NCBI RefSeq assembly: GCF_016862555.1
Contig: NZ_BONE01000045.1
Span: 1-64,000 of the forward strand
Direction of reading: 5' to 3'
Origin: Asanoa siamensis
Lineage (GTDB): Bacteria; Actinomycetota; Actinomycetes; Mycobacteriales; Micromonosporaceae
DNA length: 64,000 nt
Part shown: positions 1 through 8,850 of the stretch, in pieces
Position numbering within the stretch: the first letter of the stretch is position 1
Layout of the letters: each line of letters starts with the position of its first letter
Position numbers and translations under genes: made by a program
The notes under the pieces: generated by a model
The model's input: only the letters and a program-made list of their open reading frames with translations
Told to the model about the DNA's origin: nothing
Databases searched by the model: none

Positions 1-5
1 CGACA

Positions 6-341
6 CTAGAGCAGCTTGCGCAGCTTGAGCAGGTCGAACGGGTTGGCCTTGATGCGCATCTGACCGGCGGCGACCGCGCGGGTGACGTCGAGGTCGCCGC
101 GGACCAGGGCGAGGAAGTCGTCACTCTTGAGGCTGAGCGCGATCTTCGCCTTGGGGTCGTCGCCGTCGGCGATGTCGATCAGCTGACCGTTGTGCAGGCG
201 GCCGTGGAACGCCGCGTCGAGATCGGTCAGCCGGCACGCCACGGTGCGCTCGAGGTCGAGCCGGCTCTGCGCATCGGCATTGCCCGCCAGCCTCGCGGCC
301 AGTTCGTGCATCGCGTCCCGGCACTCGTCGACGGTGGCCAA
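6..341 (-). CDS. SCP2 sterol-binding-like protein, 111 aa
   Basis: Small soluble protein resembling the SCP2 sterol-transfer fold: an amphipathic N-terminal helix, a beta segment with HNGQLIDIADGDDPKAKIAL, then the typical C-terminal 'AAGQMRIKANPFDLLKL' helix that closes the lipid-binding pocket in this family. The TTG at 341 is chosen because GAGGGGAGAG lies just upstream; an ATG at 398 would add 19 residues without a clear ribosome site. It is divergent from the phasin-like gene at 486, and the promoters of both must share about 140 bp. The ligand is unknown; lipid binding is inferred from the family only. Confidence 0.75.
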   Translation of the reverse strand: MATVDECRDAMHELAARLAGNADAQSRLDLERTVACRLTDLDAAFHGRLHNGQLIDIADGDDPKAKIALSLKSDDFLALVRGDLDVTRAVAAGQMRIKANPFDLLKLRKLL

Positions 342-485
342 ACCGCTCTCCCCTCGCGCCACGTGATCTCCCGGCACGGTACCGCACAAGGCCGACATCG
401 GCGCCCGGTAGCGTGGACCCGGAGCCGATCGGGCGTGTTCGACGCCCGCGAGCGGGCCCGGACCGTTGGGGAGAGGACGCAGACG

Positions 486-1121
486 ATGCAGGACGCGTGG
501 CGGGCATACCTGGAGCTGGCCCTGGGCGCGACGGAGACGTCGCGGAAGAAGGCCGAGAAGGTCGCCCGCAAGCTCGTCGGCAAGGGCGGCGCGACGGCGG
601 CACAGCTCACCGCGATCGCCGAGGAGATGGTCACCACCAGCGCCGCCAACCGCGAGGCGCTCGTGAAGCTGATCCGGTTCGAGGTCGACAAGGCGCTCGG
701 CCGGGTGGGGCTGGCCACCGCCGACGAGGTCGCCGAGCTCAACACCCGGGTGCGTGACCTCGAGGTCGAGCTGCGCACCGAGAAGGCCCGCGCAGACGCC
801 GCCGAGGCGGTCGCCGTGCCGCCGGCCAAGAGCGCACCCGCCAAGAAGGCCGCGACGAAGGCCGCGCCCGCCGAGAAGGCCGCGCCGGCCAAGAAGGCCG
901 CGACGAAGGCCACGGCCGCGACCACGGCGACGCCGGACCCGACCACGGCCACGCCGGCCAAGAAGACCGTCGCCAAGAAGACCGCCGTCAAGAAGACCGC
1001 GCCACCGTCCGCCGCGTCGATCGCCGACGACCTCGACAGCCCCGCCCCGGTCGCCAAGAAGACCGCCCCGCGTAAGACGGCCAAGAAGGCGCCCGCGAAG
1101 AAGGCGGGTGGCACGTCGTGA
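486..1121 (+). CDS. Phasin-like protein with histone-like Lys/Ala tail, 211 aa
   Basis: Residues 1-110 are helical and charged, as in phasin / PhaF-like proteins that coat polyhydroxyalkanoate granules, with a coiled-coil stretch around 75-105 (DEVAELNTRVRDLEVEL). Residues 115-211 are a low-complexity tail of repeated PAKKA/TAKK units, as in histone H1-like and PhaF DNA-binding tails. The ATG at 486 follows GGGGAGAGG. The stop overlaps the next start (GTGA). In PhaF-type proteins such a tail binds nucleoid DNA; that role here is inference. It heads the tlyA-nadK operon. Confidence 0.75.
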   Translation: MQDAWRAYLELALGATETSRKKAEKVARKLVGKGGATAAQLTAIAEEMVTTSAANREALVKLIRFEVDKALGRVGLATADEVAELNTRVRDLEVELRTEKARADAAEAVAVPPAKSAPAKKAATKAAPAEKAAPAKKAATKATAATTATPDPTTATPAKKTVAKKTAVKKTAPPSAASIADDLDSPAPVAKKTAPRKTAKKAPAKKAGGTS

Positions 1122-1348
1122 CGGCACCCGTCCCGAACCCCGGCATGTTCGCCCGCCCGGCGCCCCCATCCGCGCCGCCCGTCGAGCTGACGCCGCCCGC
1201 CGACGGCCTCTCGGGTCACCCGGCCGTCGACGCGGCGATCCGCTCGATGACCAACGCGGCCGAGCTGTCCCCGGCCGACCAGATCGCCGAGTACGAGGCG
1301 GCCTACCGCACCCTGCGGGAGACGCTCGCCACCATCGACCAGGCCTGA
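1118..1348 (+). CDS. Small conserved-looking hypothetical protein, 76 aa
   Basis: GTG start overlaps the previous stop by 4 bp and tlyA follows 13 bp after its stop, so it is translated within the operon. The N-terminal half is Pro/Ala-rich and probably disordered; residues 32-76 (GHPAVDAAIRSM...YRTLRETLATID) look like a helical hairpin. No recognisable domain. Its position between a phasin-like gene and tlyA suggests an operon-coupled accessory protein, but the sequence does not show a function. Confidence 0.7.
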   Translation: MTAPVPNPGMFARPAPPSAPPVELTPPADGLSGHPAVDAAIRSMTNAAELSPADQIAEYEAAYRTLRETLATIDQA

Positions 1349-1361
1349 GCCACCGCGGCAC

Positions 1362-2183
1362 ATGGCTCGTCGAAACCGACTCGACACCGAGCTGGTCCGC
1401 CGCGGGCTGGCCCGGTCCCGGGAGCAGGCCGCCGAGCTGGTGGACGCCGGCCGGGTCAAGGTCCGTGGCGTGATCGCCCGCAAGGCCGCCGCCATGGTGG
1501 ACCCGGCCGACCCGGTGCTGGTCACCGGCGACGACCCGACCTGGGTCTCCCGGGGTGCGCACAAGCTGCTCGGCGCCCTCGCCGGCTTTGGCCCGCGAGG
1601 GCTGACCGTCACCGGCCGGCGCTGCCTCGACGCGGGCGCGTCCACCGGCGGCTTCACGGAGGTGCTGCTGCGTTCCGGCGCGGCCGAGGTGGTCGCGGTC
1701 GACGTCGGCTACGGCCAGCTCGCCTGGTCACTGCGGAACGACCCCCGGGTACGCGTCTTCGAGCGCACCAACGTCCGTACCCTCGAACCCGACCTGATCG
1801 GTGGCCCGGTCGCCCTGACCGTCGCGGACCTGTCGTTCATCTCGTTGCGGCTCGTGCTGCCGGCCCTGGCCGCCTGCACCGAACCCGATGGCGACCTCGC
1901 GCTGATGGTGAAACCGCAGTTCGAGGTCGGCAAGGAGCGGGTAGGACAGGGCGGTGTGGTCCGTGAGCCGGAGTTGCGTGTCGAGGCGGTGCTCGACGTC
2001 GCCGCGGCCGGCGCGGACCTGGGTCTCGGGGTGGCCGGCGTCGTCGCCAGCCCGCTGCCGGGCCCGAGCGGCAATGTGGAATTCTTCGTGTGGTTCCGGC
2101 GCGACGCACCGCCTGTCGATCCCGACGCGGTGCGCGCGACCGTCGCCGCCGGCCCGGCGGCAGTCCGCGAGGAGGCGGTCTAG
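1362..2183 (+). CDS. tlyA: TlyA: rRNA 2'-O-methyltransferase / hemolysin family, 273 aa
   Basis: Methylates the 2'-OH of cytidines in 16S and 23S rRNA in the known family, which influences capreomycin susceptibility. An S4 RNA-binding domain spans about residues 3-60; the FtsJ-type Rossmann methyltransferase follows, with the SAM motif DAGASTGGF at 90-98. The K-D-K-E catalytic tetrad can be traced as K68 (RGAHKL), the Asp of VADLSFISL, the Lys of MVKPQFE and the Glu of NVEFFVW. Length is normal. nadK starts 2 bp after its stop, the standard actinobacterial arrangement. Confidence 0.95.
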   Translation: MARRNRLDTELVRRGLARSREQAAELVDAGRVKVRGVIARKAAAMVDPADPVLVTGDDPTWVSRGAHKLLGALAGFGPRGLTVTGRRCLDAGASTGGFTEVLLRSGAAEVVAVDVGYGQLAWSLRNDPRVRVFERTNVRTLEPDLIGGPVALTVADLSFISLRLVLPALAACTEPDGDLALMVKPQFEVGKERVGQGGVVREPELRVEAVLDVAAAGADLGLGVAGVVASPLPGPSGNVEFFVWFRRDAPPVDPDAVRATVAAGPAAVREEAV

Positions 2184-2185
2184 GC

Positions 2186-3073
2186 ATGAGCCGCGTGGCG
2201 TTGCTCGTCACCCATACGGGGCGGCGGCGCAGCACCGAGCACGCCCGTACCGTCGCGACCGACCTGATCCGGGCCGGTTTCGAGGTGCGGGTGGTCGCCG
2301 ACGAGGCCGATGACCTCGAGGTGCCCGGCGTGGTGCCGCGCAGCGACCTGGACGCCGCCGACGGCGCCGAGATCGTGTTCGCGCTCGGCGGTGACGGGAC
2401 GTTCCTGCGCGCCGCGGAGCTTGCCCGGCCGGCGAAGGCGCCGCTGCTCGGCATCAACCTCGGCAAGGTCGGCTTCCTGGCGGAGGCCGAGATCGACGAC
2501 CTGGACCAGGCGGTCCGGGACGTGGTCAACCGCGACTACACGGTGGACGAGCGGTTGACCCTGGACGTGCGGGCGGAGCTGACGCCGGGCGGCCAGGTGG
2601 TCGAGTCGTGGGCGCTCAACGAGGTGAGTGTCGAGAAGGGACAGCGCGCCGGGATGCTGGAGCTGCTCGTCGACGTCGACGGGCGGCCGCTGTCGCGCTA
2701 CGGCTGCGACGGCGTGGTCTGCGCGACCCCGACCGGCTCCACGGCGTACGCGTTCTCCGCGGGTGGTCCCGTGGTCTGGCCCGAGGTCGAGGCGCTGCTG
2801 CTGGTCCCGATCAGCGCGCACGCGCTGTTCAGCAAGCCGTTGGTGACCGCGCCGACGTCGACGTTCGCCATCACGGTCGACCCGTTCACCACGTTCGCGG
2901 TGCTCTGCGCCGACGGCCGCCGCGTCTACGAGCTGCCGCCCGGCGCCCAGGTGACGGTGCAGCGCGGCTCGCTGCCGGTGCGGATCGTCCGGCTGCGCCC
3001 CCGTCCGTTCACCGACCGCCTGGTGGCCAAGTTCGGCCTGCCGGTCGACGGCTGGCGCGGCGGCCGGATCTAG
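2186..3073 (+). CDS. nadK: NAD kinase, 295 aa
   Basis: ATP/polyphosphate-dependent phosphorylation of NAD to NADP in the cytosol. Diagnostic GGDG motif at residues 68-71, followed by GINLGKVGFLAE (substrate loop), the NE pair near 145-146, and CDGVVCATPTGSTAYAFSAGGP, the signature of the C-terminal beta domain (quoted in part: TPTGSTAY). The ATG at 2186, 2 bp after the tlyA stop, gives a normal N-terminus. Last gene of the operon; recN, its usual neighbour, lies downstream beyond two inserted minus-strand glycosyltransferases. Confidence 0.95.
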   Translation: MSRVALLVTHTGRRRSTEHARTVATDLIRAGFEVRVVADEADDLEVPGVVPRSDLDAADGAEIVFALGGDGTFLRAAELARPAKAPLLGINLGKVGFLAEAEIDDLDQAVRDVVNRDYTVDERLTLDVRAELTPGGQVVESWALNEVSVEKGQRAGMLELLVDVDGRPLSRYGCDGVVCATPTGSTAYAFSAGGPVVWPEVEALLLVPISAHALFSKPLVTAPTSTFAITVDPFTTFAVLCADGRRVYELPPGAQVTVQRGSLPVRIVRLRPRPFTDRLVAKFGLPVDGWRGGRI

Positions 3074-3076
3074 GGC

Positions 3077-4510
3077 CTAGGCGAGCGCGTCGGGCGGGAT
3101 CGACGGCCAGGTCGCCGAGGAGTTGCGCAGGAAGTAGTCCTCGCCCGGGTCCCAGGTGTGGCCGGTCGCCCGGCGGTGGTAGACGTAGCCGAGCGGATGG
3201 GTGCGGTAGATCGTGCCGCCCGCGCGGACCAGCCGCTGGATCAGGCCGAGGTCCACCGACCGGGGCACCGGGCGCCAGCCGCCGACCGCCTCGATGTCGC
3301 CCTTGGCGAGCAGCATCGTGCCGCCGGAGACCATCTCGCCGAACGCCTCGGGCGTGCCGGACCGGCGCCGCAGGACCGTGCCGCGGTCCTCGAGGAAGAC
3401 CAGCTCGCTGCCCTTGCCGACCAGCGTCGCGCCCGAGTAGTGCCGGGCCAGCACCAGGTCCCAGACATGCTCCGGGCCGTAGGTGTCGTCGTCGTCCACC
3501 TTGGTCACCAGGGCGCCGGACGCCCGCTCCGTCGCCAGCCCGAGGGCCGTGCCGAAGCTGACCTCGCCAGGCACCTCGACGATCCGGTGCGGCCGCCCGG
3601 CCAGTGCCGTCGCCAGGTCCGCGGGCGCGGGCACGCCGTGCAGGCAGACCACGATCTCCAGATTCGGGTACGTCTGCCCGGCGAGCATCGCCAGCACCGG
3701 CCCGAGCAACTCGGGGCGGCGGGTCGCCAGGATCGCGCTGACCGCCGGCGGTGAGCCGGCCGCGAGTCCCGTCGCGTGCGCGCGCAGCGCCGCCCGGCGC
3801 TGCCGGACGCTACGGGCCTCGACCGCCAGCGGGTCGGCCGCCGGCGGTGGCGCGTCGAGCACCTCCAGCAGGTCGGGTGCCAAGGCCGCCCGGGTGGCGG
3901 GCGCCAGCGCGGACGCGTCGACCAGCACGCCGGTCGCGCAGAGCGCGGCCACGGCGGCGGGCCCGGCGTGCCGGCCCACGGTCGCCGCGGCGGCATCCCG
4001 CAGCCGGGCCAGCGACGCCGCGTCGAAGGTGGGGGAGTCGAGCACGAGCCGGGGCGCGTCCGGGCCGTACGCGCACGGCCGCCGCCCGCGCGGGTTGATC
4101 CGGGTGGCGTCGAACCGGGCCGGCCCCGGCGTGGGCGGGGCGGTGGGCCACGGTGTCGTCGGTGCGAGGGCGGTCAGGGCGCTGCGGATCGCGTCGCCCA
4201 GCGGCACGGGGCGGGCGTAGCGCAGCGAGACGACCGCCGAGCCGCGCCGCAGGTGCGGGCGGGCGACCCGGTGGCGGACCAGGTGCGGGGCCGGGGCCAC
4301 CGGGACCGACCAGGGGGTGTGCCGCCAGTACGCGACCACGACCCGGACCCGGCGGGCCGGCTCGGCCGCGAAGGGGCCGCTCGCCACGTCGCGGAGATGG
4401 TCGGTGGAGCCGGCGACGACGAGCGCGCTGTCGCCCACCCGGACGACCCGGGTGCCGACCGCACCGGCGAGCCGTTCGGGCGCGCTGGTGCGCAGGCCGG
4501 CGGGGATCAA
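3077..4510 (-). CDS. Two-part protein with C-terminal family-2 glycosyltransferase domain, 477 aa
   Basis: The C-terminal half (from about residue 220) is a GT-A glycosyltransferase: VSAILATRRPELL start, LAGQTYPNLEIVVCLHG, and the metal-binding VDDDDTYGPEH in place of the usual DDD/DxD. The N-terminal ~200 residues have no recognised domain. The TTG start at 4510 overlaps the stop of the upstream glycosyltransferase (TTGA), which implies translational coupling; no ATG gives a better N-terminus. The acceptor is unknown; a wall or cell-surface glycan is likely from the pair with the gene at 4507. Convergent with nadK, 3 bp apart. Confidence 0.8.
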   Translation of the reverse strand: MIPAGLRTSAPERLAGAVGTRVVRVGDSALVVAGSTDHLRDVASGPFAAEPARRVRVVVAYWRHTPWSVPVAPAPHLVRHRVARPHLRRGSAVVSLRYARPVPLGDAIRSALTALAPTTPWPTAPPTPGPARFDATRINPRGRRPCAYGPDAPRLVLDSPTFDAASLARLRDAAAATVGRHAGPAAVAALCATGVLVDASALAPATRAALAPDLLEVLDAPPPAADPLAVEARSVRQRRAALRAHATGLAAGSPPAVSAILATRRPELLGPVLAMLAGQTYPNLEIVVCLHGVPAPADLATALAGRPHRIVEVPGEVSFGTALGLATERASGALVTKVDDDDTYGPEHVWDLVLARHYSGATLVGKGSELVFLEDRGTVLRRRSGTPEAFGEMVSGGTMLLAKGDIEAVGGWRPVPRSVDLGLIQRLVRAGGTIYRTHPLGYVYHRRATGHTWDPGEDYFLRNSSATWPSIPPDALA

Positions 4511-5556
4511 CCGGTGACCCGCTCCAGGGACGGCGCGGCCGGCGCCGGGGCGACGACGGGAGCCGGCGCCGAGCGGGCCGAGAGGCGCTTGCGCACGTTC
4601 CAGGCGGCCATCAGGCCCTCGTAGAGGTTGTAGGCGCCGGCGGCGACCAGCCGCTGCTTGACGCCCTCGTTGCCGCCGGGCACGGGTGCCCCGGCGGCCG
4701 GCTGATGACGGTGGTACTGCGCGCTCACACGGAGAAAATACGCGCGTCGGCGGCCGCGCGCGATGCGTTCCTCGTGACCGAGGACCTGGAGGCAGTGCCA
4801 GATCATCCGGCGGAACATCGCGGCGCGGACGGCGGCGTACCGGGTGGGATCGGCGTTCATGAACGCGAACACCCGGTCCCACTGGAGGAAGACGTCGAAG
4901 TGCCGGTCGTCGACCGTACGGGTGATCTGCCGGGGACGCTGGCGGTAGGCGTAGCAGTCGCGGTCGAGCAGCACGATCTTCTCGGCGGCGAGCAGGGCGG
5001 GCAGGACGAAGGCGACGTCCTCGTACCAGCCGGCCGGGAAATCGACCGGCAGGAACGACCGGCGGAAGATCTTGGTGCAGGCCAGCCAGAGGTGCTCGAC
5101 CAGGCGCGGTGCCTCGGCCAGGGTGACCGGGCGGTCCGTCGGCGTGCCGGTCTCCACGCCCGGCAGGTGCGGCTCCACCGAGCCGTCGGCGTAGACCCGC
5201 CCGTACCCGAGGACCAGCACGTCGGGATCGAAGGCGCGGAGCCGGTCGACGGCGGCCGCGACGCTGCCGGCCGGCAGCCAGTCGTCGCCGTCGACGAACC
5301 AGACGAACTCGCCGGTCGCGGCGGCCACGCCGGCGTTGCGGGCGGCACCCAGGCCGGCGTTGCGGGGCAGCGTGACCACCCGGACGCGGTCGTCGCGGGC
5401 CGCGTAGCCGGCCAGGATCGCGGCGCACCCGTCGTCGGAGGCGTCGTCGACGGCCACCACCTCGATGTCACCCGGCTGCGCGAGCACGGAGTCGAGGCAG
5501 TCGGCCAGGTAGGCCTCGACCCGGTAGACGGGGACGACCACGCTGATCAGCGGCAT
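4507..5556 (-). CDS. Family-2 glycosyltransferase, 349 aa
   Basis: Cytoplasmic GT-A enzyme. The N-terminus shows ISVVVPVYRVEAYLADCLDS, then AVDDASDDG and GARNAG, and the DxD metal site FVDGDDW near residue 90, all hallmarks of GT2 polymer-type transferases. The C-terminal ~100 residues are basic and probably contact membrane or acceptor. The ATG at 5556 is preferred to an upstream GTG at 5562. Its gene overlaps the next glycosyltransferase by 4 bp. Divergent from recN. Sugar and acceptor cannot be read from the sequence. Confidence 0.9.
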   Translation of the reverse strand: MPLISVVVPVYRVEAYLADCLDSVLAQPGDIEVVAVDDASDDGCAAILAGYAARDDRVRVVTLPRNAGLGAARNAGVAAATGEFVWFVDGDDWLPAGSVAAAVDRLRAFDPDVLVLGYGRVYADGSVEPHLPGVETGTPTDRPVTLAEAPRLVEHLWLACTKIFRRSFLPVDFPAGWYEDVAFVLPALLAAEKIVLLDRDCYAYRQRPRQITRTVDDRHFDVFLQWDRVFAFMNADPTRYAAVRAAMFRRMIWHCLQVLGHEERIARGRRRAYFLRVSAQYHRHQPAAGAPVPGGNEGVKQRLVAAGAYNLYEGLMAAWNVRKRLSARSAPAPVVAPAPAAPSLERVTG

Positions 5557-5690
5557 GACCACAGAGCGTCCGGAACCCGCCGGGCAGGATCGTGAGCGCC
5601 GGACGAACGGCGGGTGACGAAACGGCTGCCAAACGGTTTACCGGCAAAGCGTGCTACCACTTTCGGCGACAACGGGGCGCGGCTGGTCAA

Positions 5691-5713
5691 CTGTCGGACC
5701 CCGCTACTACTGT
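5691..5713 (+). promoter_or_regulatory. RecA-independent DNA-damage (PafBC-type) promoter of recN
   Basis: The block CTGTCGGAC (5691-5699), 8 bp, then TACTGT (5708-5713) fits the actinobacterial RecA-NDp consensus tTGTCRGtg-N8-TAnnnT: the core TGTCGG, the 8-bp spacing and TAnnnT all match; only the first base and the final TG differ. In mycobacteria this element is used by PafBC. Transcription would begin about 5719-5722, at the GTG of recN, so the mRNA is probably leaderless. Confidence 0.7.
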
Positions 5714-5721
5714 CGTGTCCT

Positions 5722-7428
5722 GTGCTGGATGAGTTGCGGATTACCGGCCTCGGGGTCATCGAGGACACGACGCTGCCGCTCGCCCGCGGCATGAACGTCA
5801 TCACCGGCGAGACCGGTGCGGGCAAGACCATGGTGGTCACGGGCCTGGGCCTGCTGTTCGGCGGGCGGGCCGACGCCGGCCGGGTGCGGGCCGACCCGGG
5901 GCGCGCGATGGTCGAGGGCCGGCTGCGGCTCGCCGGTGCCGTCGCCACCACCGTCCACACCCGGGTCGCCGACGCCGGTGCCGAGCCCGACGACGACGGG
6001 TCCCTGCTGCTCAGCCGGACGGTCACCGCCGAGGGGCGGTCCCGGGCCCACGTCGGCGGCCGGTCCATGCCGGTCTCCACGCTCTCTGAGATCGGCGAGC
6101 AGGTGGTCGCCGTGCACGGCCAGTCCGACCAGCTCCGATTGCTGCGCCCGGCCGAGCAGCGCGCCGCGCTCGACCGGTTCGCCGGCGCCGAGCACGAGAA
6201 GCTGCTGGGCGAGATGCGCGAGACGTTCGGCCGGTGGCGGGCGGTCGCCGACGACCTCGCCGACCGGCGGCGCAACGCGCGTGAGCGCAACCAGGAGGCC
6301 GACCTGCTCCGGCTCGGTCTCGACGAGATCACCCGGGTCGATCCCCAGCCGGGCGAGGACGACGACCTCAAGGCCGAGGCCCAGCGCCTCGAGCACGCCG
6401 AGGGGCTGCGGGTCGCGGCGATCGCCGCCTACCAGGCCGTGGCCGGTGACGGCGCCGACGAGGCACCCCACGCCGTCGGGCTGCTCGGCTCGGCCAAGCG
6501 CTCGCTCGAGGGCCAGGCCGGCGTCGACGCCAAGCTGGGCGACCTCGCCGCGCGCCTCGACGAGGCCGCCACCCTGATCGGCGACGTGACCGCCGAGCTC
6601 TCCTCCTATCTCGACAGCCTCGACGCCGACCCGGCCCGGCTGGAGACGATCTACGGGCGCCGGGCCGACCTGCGCGCGCTCACCCGCAAATACGCCGACG
6701 ACGTCGACGGTGTCATCGCCTGGGCCGACCGGGCCCGCGGCCGGCTCGGCGAGCTGGACACCTCCGACGACCTGCTCGACGAGCTCGACCGCGAGCGCCA
6801 GCGGCTCGAGGACGAGGTCAACGCGCTCGCCCTCCGGGTCACCGCGGCCCGCAAGGAGGCCGCCGGCCGGTTCTCCGAGCAGGTCAGCGTCGAGCTGGCC
6901 GGGCTCGCGATGCCGCACTCCCGGGTCGAGGTGGCGGTGGTCCCGGCCGCGGCCACGAGCGCCGAGGGCGCCGACGACGTCGAGCTACGGCTGCTCGCCC
7001 ACCCCGGCGCACCCGCCCTGCCCCTGCAGAAGGGCGCCTCGGGCGGTGAGCTGTCCCGGGTGATGCTCGCGATCGAGGTGGTCTTCGCCGGCGCGGGCGG
7101 CCCGCCGACCCTGGTCTTCGACGAGGTCGACGCGGGCGTCGGCGGCCGGGCGGCGGTCGAGATCGGCCGACGGCTGGCCCGGCTGGCCCGCACCCACCAG
7201 GTGCTGGTGGTGACCCACCTGCCCCAGGTGGCCGCGTTCGCCGACCGGCACCTCGTGGTCGCCAAGGACACCGGGGGCGCGGTGACCACCAGCGGCGTCC
7301 GCGTCGTCGAGGACACCGAGCGTGCCCGGGAGCTGGCCCGCATGCTCGCGGGTTTGCCCGACTCGGATCTGGGTATCGCGCACGCGGAAGAGTTGCTCGC
7401 GGTAGCGGCCCGGGAACGACGCAACTAG
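5722..7428 (+). CDS. recN: RecN DNA repair ATPase, 568 aa
   Basis: SMC-like ATPase that gathers broken DNA ends in double-strand-break repair. Walker A GETGAGKT at residues 29-36, a long coiled-coil middle (about 150-370), the signature KGASGGELSRVMLA near 437 and Walker B TLVFDEVDAGVGG near 463. The GTG at 5722 is chosen because it gives the canonical start VLDELRITGLGVI and no in-frame start nearer exists; upstream there is no ribosome-binding purine run, but a damage promoter ends 8 bp before it. Length is normal for actinobacteria. Confidence 0.95.
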   Translation: MLDELRITGLGVIEDTTLPLARGMNVITGETGAGKTMVVTGLGLLFGGRADAGRVRADPGRAMVEGRLRLAGAVATTVHTRVADAGAEPDDDGSLLLSRTVTAEGRSRAHVGGRSMPVSTLSEIGEQVVAVHGQSDQLRLLRPAEQRAALDRFAGAEHEKLLGEMRETFGRWRAVADDLADRRRNARERNQEADLLRLGLDEITRVDPQPGEDDDLKAEAQRLEHAEGLRVAAIAAYQAVAGDGADEAPHAVGLLGSAKRSLEGQAGVDAKLGDLAARLDEAATLIGDVTAELSSYLDSLDADPARLETIYGRRADLRALTRKYADDVDGVIAWADRARGRLGELDTSDDLLDELDRERQRLEDEVNALALRVTAARKEAAGRFSEQVSVELAGLAMPHSRVEVAVVPAAATSAEGADDVELRLLAHPGAPALPLQKGASGGELSRVMLAIEVVFAGAGGPPTLVFDEVDAGVGGRAAVEIGRRLARLARTHQVLVVTHLPQVAAFADRHLVVAKDTGGAVTTSGVRVVEDTERARELARMLAGLPDSDLGIAHAEELLAVAARERRN

Positions 7429-7629
7429 ACCCAGGTGTCGCACGCCGTGGGTGGGCGGAGACGACCGAAGTAGGGCAGGGTGTGACGGGGGCCACCGCCG
7501 CCGGTGGCGCCCGCATGGTTCGCTGAGAGGCGGCGCGCACCGGCCAGATATCCGCGTGCCACAGCAAGCACCCCTGCTCAGGCATGTCGCGACCGCAATT
7601 CGTTCGCCGGACATGCCAGGATGGTCACG

Positions 7630-8811
7630 ATGCGTCTACCCACCTTGCGCCGGACCCGGAGCGCCGAACCGGGCACAATCACCGGCACCGCGCGCCTCGA
7701 CCGCCGGACCAAGCGCCTGGTCGGCCGGTTGCGGCCGGGCGATGTCGCCGTCATCGATCACGTCGACCTCGACCGGGTGGCCGCCGACTCGCTCGTGGCG
7801 GTCGGCGTCACCGCGGTGCTCAACGCCAAGCCCTCGATCTCCGGCCGCTACCCCAACCTGGGGCCGGAGGTGCTGGTCAAGGCCGGCATCCCGCTCGTCG
7901 ACGACCTGGGGGAGAGCGTCTTCCAGCAGCTCCGCGAGGGCGACCAGGTCCGGATCGACGGCAACACCGTGTTCGTCGGCGGCGAGCCGATCGCGCACGG
8001 CACCCGCCAGGACACCGAGACGGTCGTGAAGGCGATGGCGGACGCCCGCGAGGGCCTCTCCGTCCAGCTCGAGGCCTTCGCCGCCAACACCATGGAATAC
8101 CTCAAGCAGGAGCGCGACCTCCTGCTCGACGGGGTCGGGGTCCCCGAGATCGAGACCAGCATCGCCGGGCGTCATTGCCTGATCGTGGTGCGGGGCTACG
8201 AATACAAGGACGACCTCGACGTGCTCCGGCCTTACATCCGGGAGTTCAAGCCGGTCCTGATCGGTGTCGACGGCGGTGCCGACGCGCTGGTCGAGGCGGG
8301 CTACACGCCCGACATGATCATCGGCGACATGGACTCCGTCACCGACGACGTGCTGCGCTGCGGCGCCGAGGTGATCGTGCACGCCTACCCCGACGGGCGC
8401 GCGCCGGGCCTGGCCCGGGTGCACCAGCTCGGGCTCTCCGCGCTGACCTTCCCGGCCGCCGCGACCAGCGAAGACGTCGCGATGCTGCTGGCCGACGAGA
8501 AGGGCGCCACGCTCATCGTGGCGGTCGGCACGCACAACAACCTCGTCGAGTTCCTCGACAAGGGCCGCGGCGGGATGGCGTCCACGTTCCTCACCCGTCT
8601 CAAGGTCGGTGGCAAGGTGGTCGACGCCAAGGGCGTCAGCCGCCTCTACCGGCAGAGCATCTCGGGCTCCTCGCTGCTGTTACTGGTGCTCAGCGCCGTT
8701 TCCGCCATGGCTTCCGCGGTCGCCGTCTCCACCGTGGGCAAGGCCTACCTCGGGGTGCTTTCCGAGTGGTGGAACAATTTGGTCTTCCAACTGGGACAGC
8801 TCTTCAGCTAA
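7630..8811 (+). CDS. steA: SteA-type cytokinetic ring / cell-separation protein, 393 aa
   Basis: Cytoplasmic protein with one C-terminal membrane anchor (about 355-385). The middle carries a thiamine-pyrophosphokinase-like fold (VLIGVDGGADALVEAGYTPDMIIGDMDSV, seen here in pieces DGGAD and GDMDS). In Corynebacterium SteA partners with SteB and controls septal wall splitting. The ATG at 7630 is preceded by AGGATGG; an in-frame ATG at 7621 is the alternative. The steB partner follows 39 bp later, and the order recN-steA-steB is conserved. Confidence 0.85.
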   Translation: MRLPTLRRTRSAEPGTITGTARLDRRTKRLVGRLRPGDVAVIDHVDLDRVAADSLVAVGVTAVLNAKPSISGRYPNLGPEVLVKAGIPLVDDLGESVFQQLREGDQVRIDGNTVFVGGEPIAHGTRQDTETVVKAMADAREGLSVQLEAFAANTMEYLKQERDLLLDGVGVPEIETSIAGRHCLIVVRGYEYKDDLDVLRPYIREFKPVLIGVDGGADALVEAGYTPDMIIGDMDSVTDDVLRCGAEVIVHAYPDGRAPGLARVHQLGLSALTFPAAATSEDVAMLLADEKGATLIVAVGTHNNLVEFLDKGRGGMASTFLTRLKVGGKVVDAKGVSRLYRQSISGSSLLLLVLSAVSAMASAVAVSTVGKAYLGVLSEWWNNLVFQLGQLFS

Positions 8812-8850
8812 CGGCGGGGCGTTCCCCACCGAAATCAGAAGGCAAACAGC

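Noticed and set aside
3077-5428. Single 783-codon minus-strand protein
   Set aside because: The first ~300 codons are out of frame with the real upstream glycosyltransferase (4507-5556), which has clear GT2 motifs; the true start is the TTG at 4510.
7490-7520. Hairpin after recN (CCACCG/CGGTGG) as terminator
   Set aside because: Stem is only about six perfect base pairs and sits in uniformly GC-rich DNA; not strong enough to annotate.
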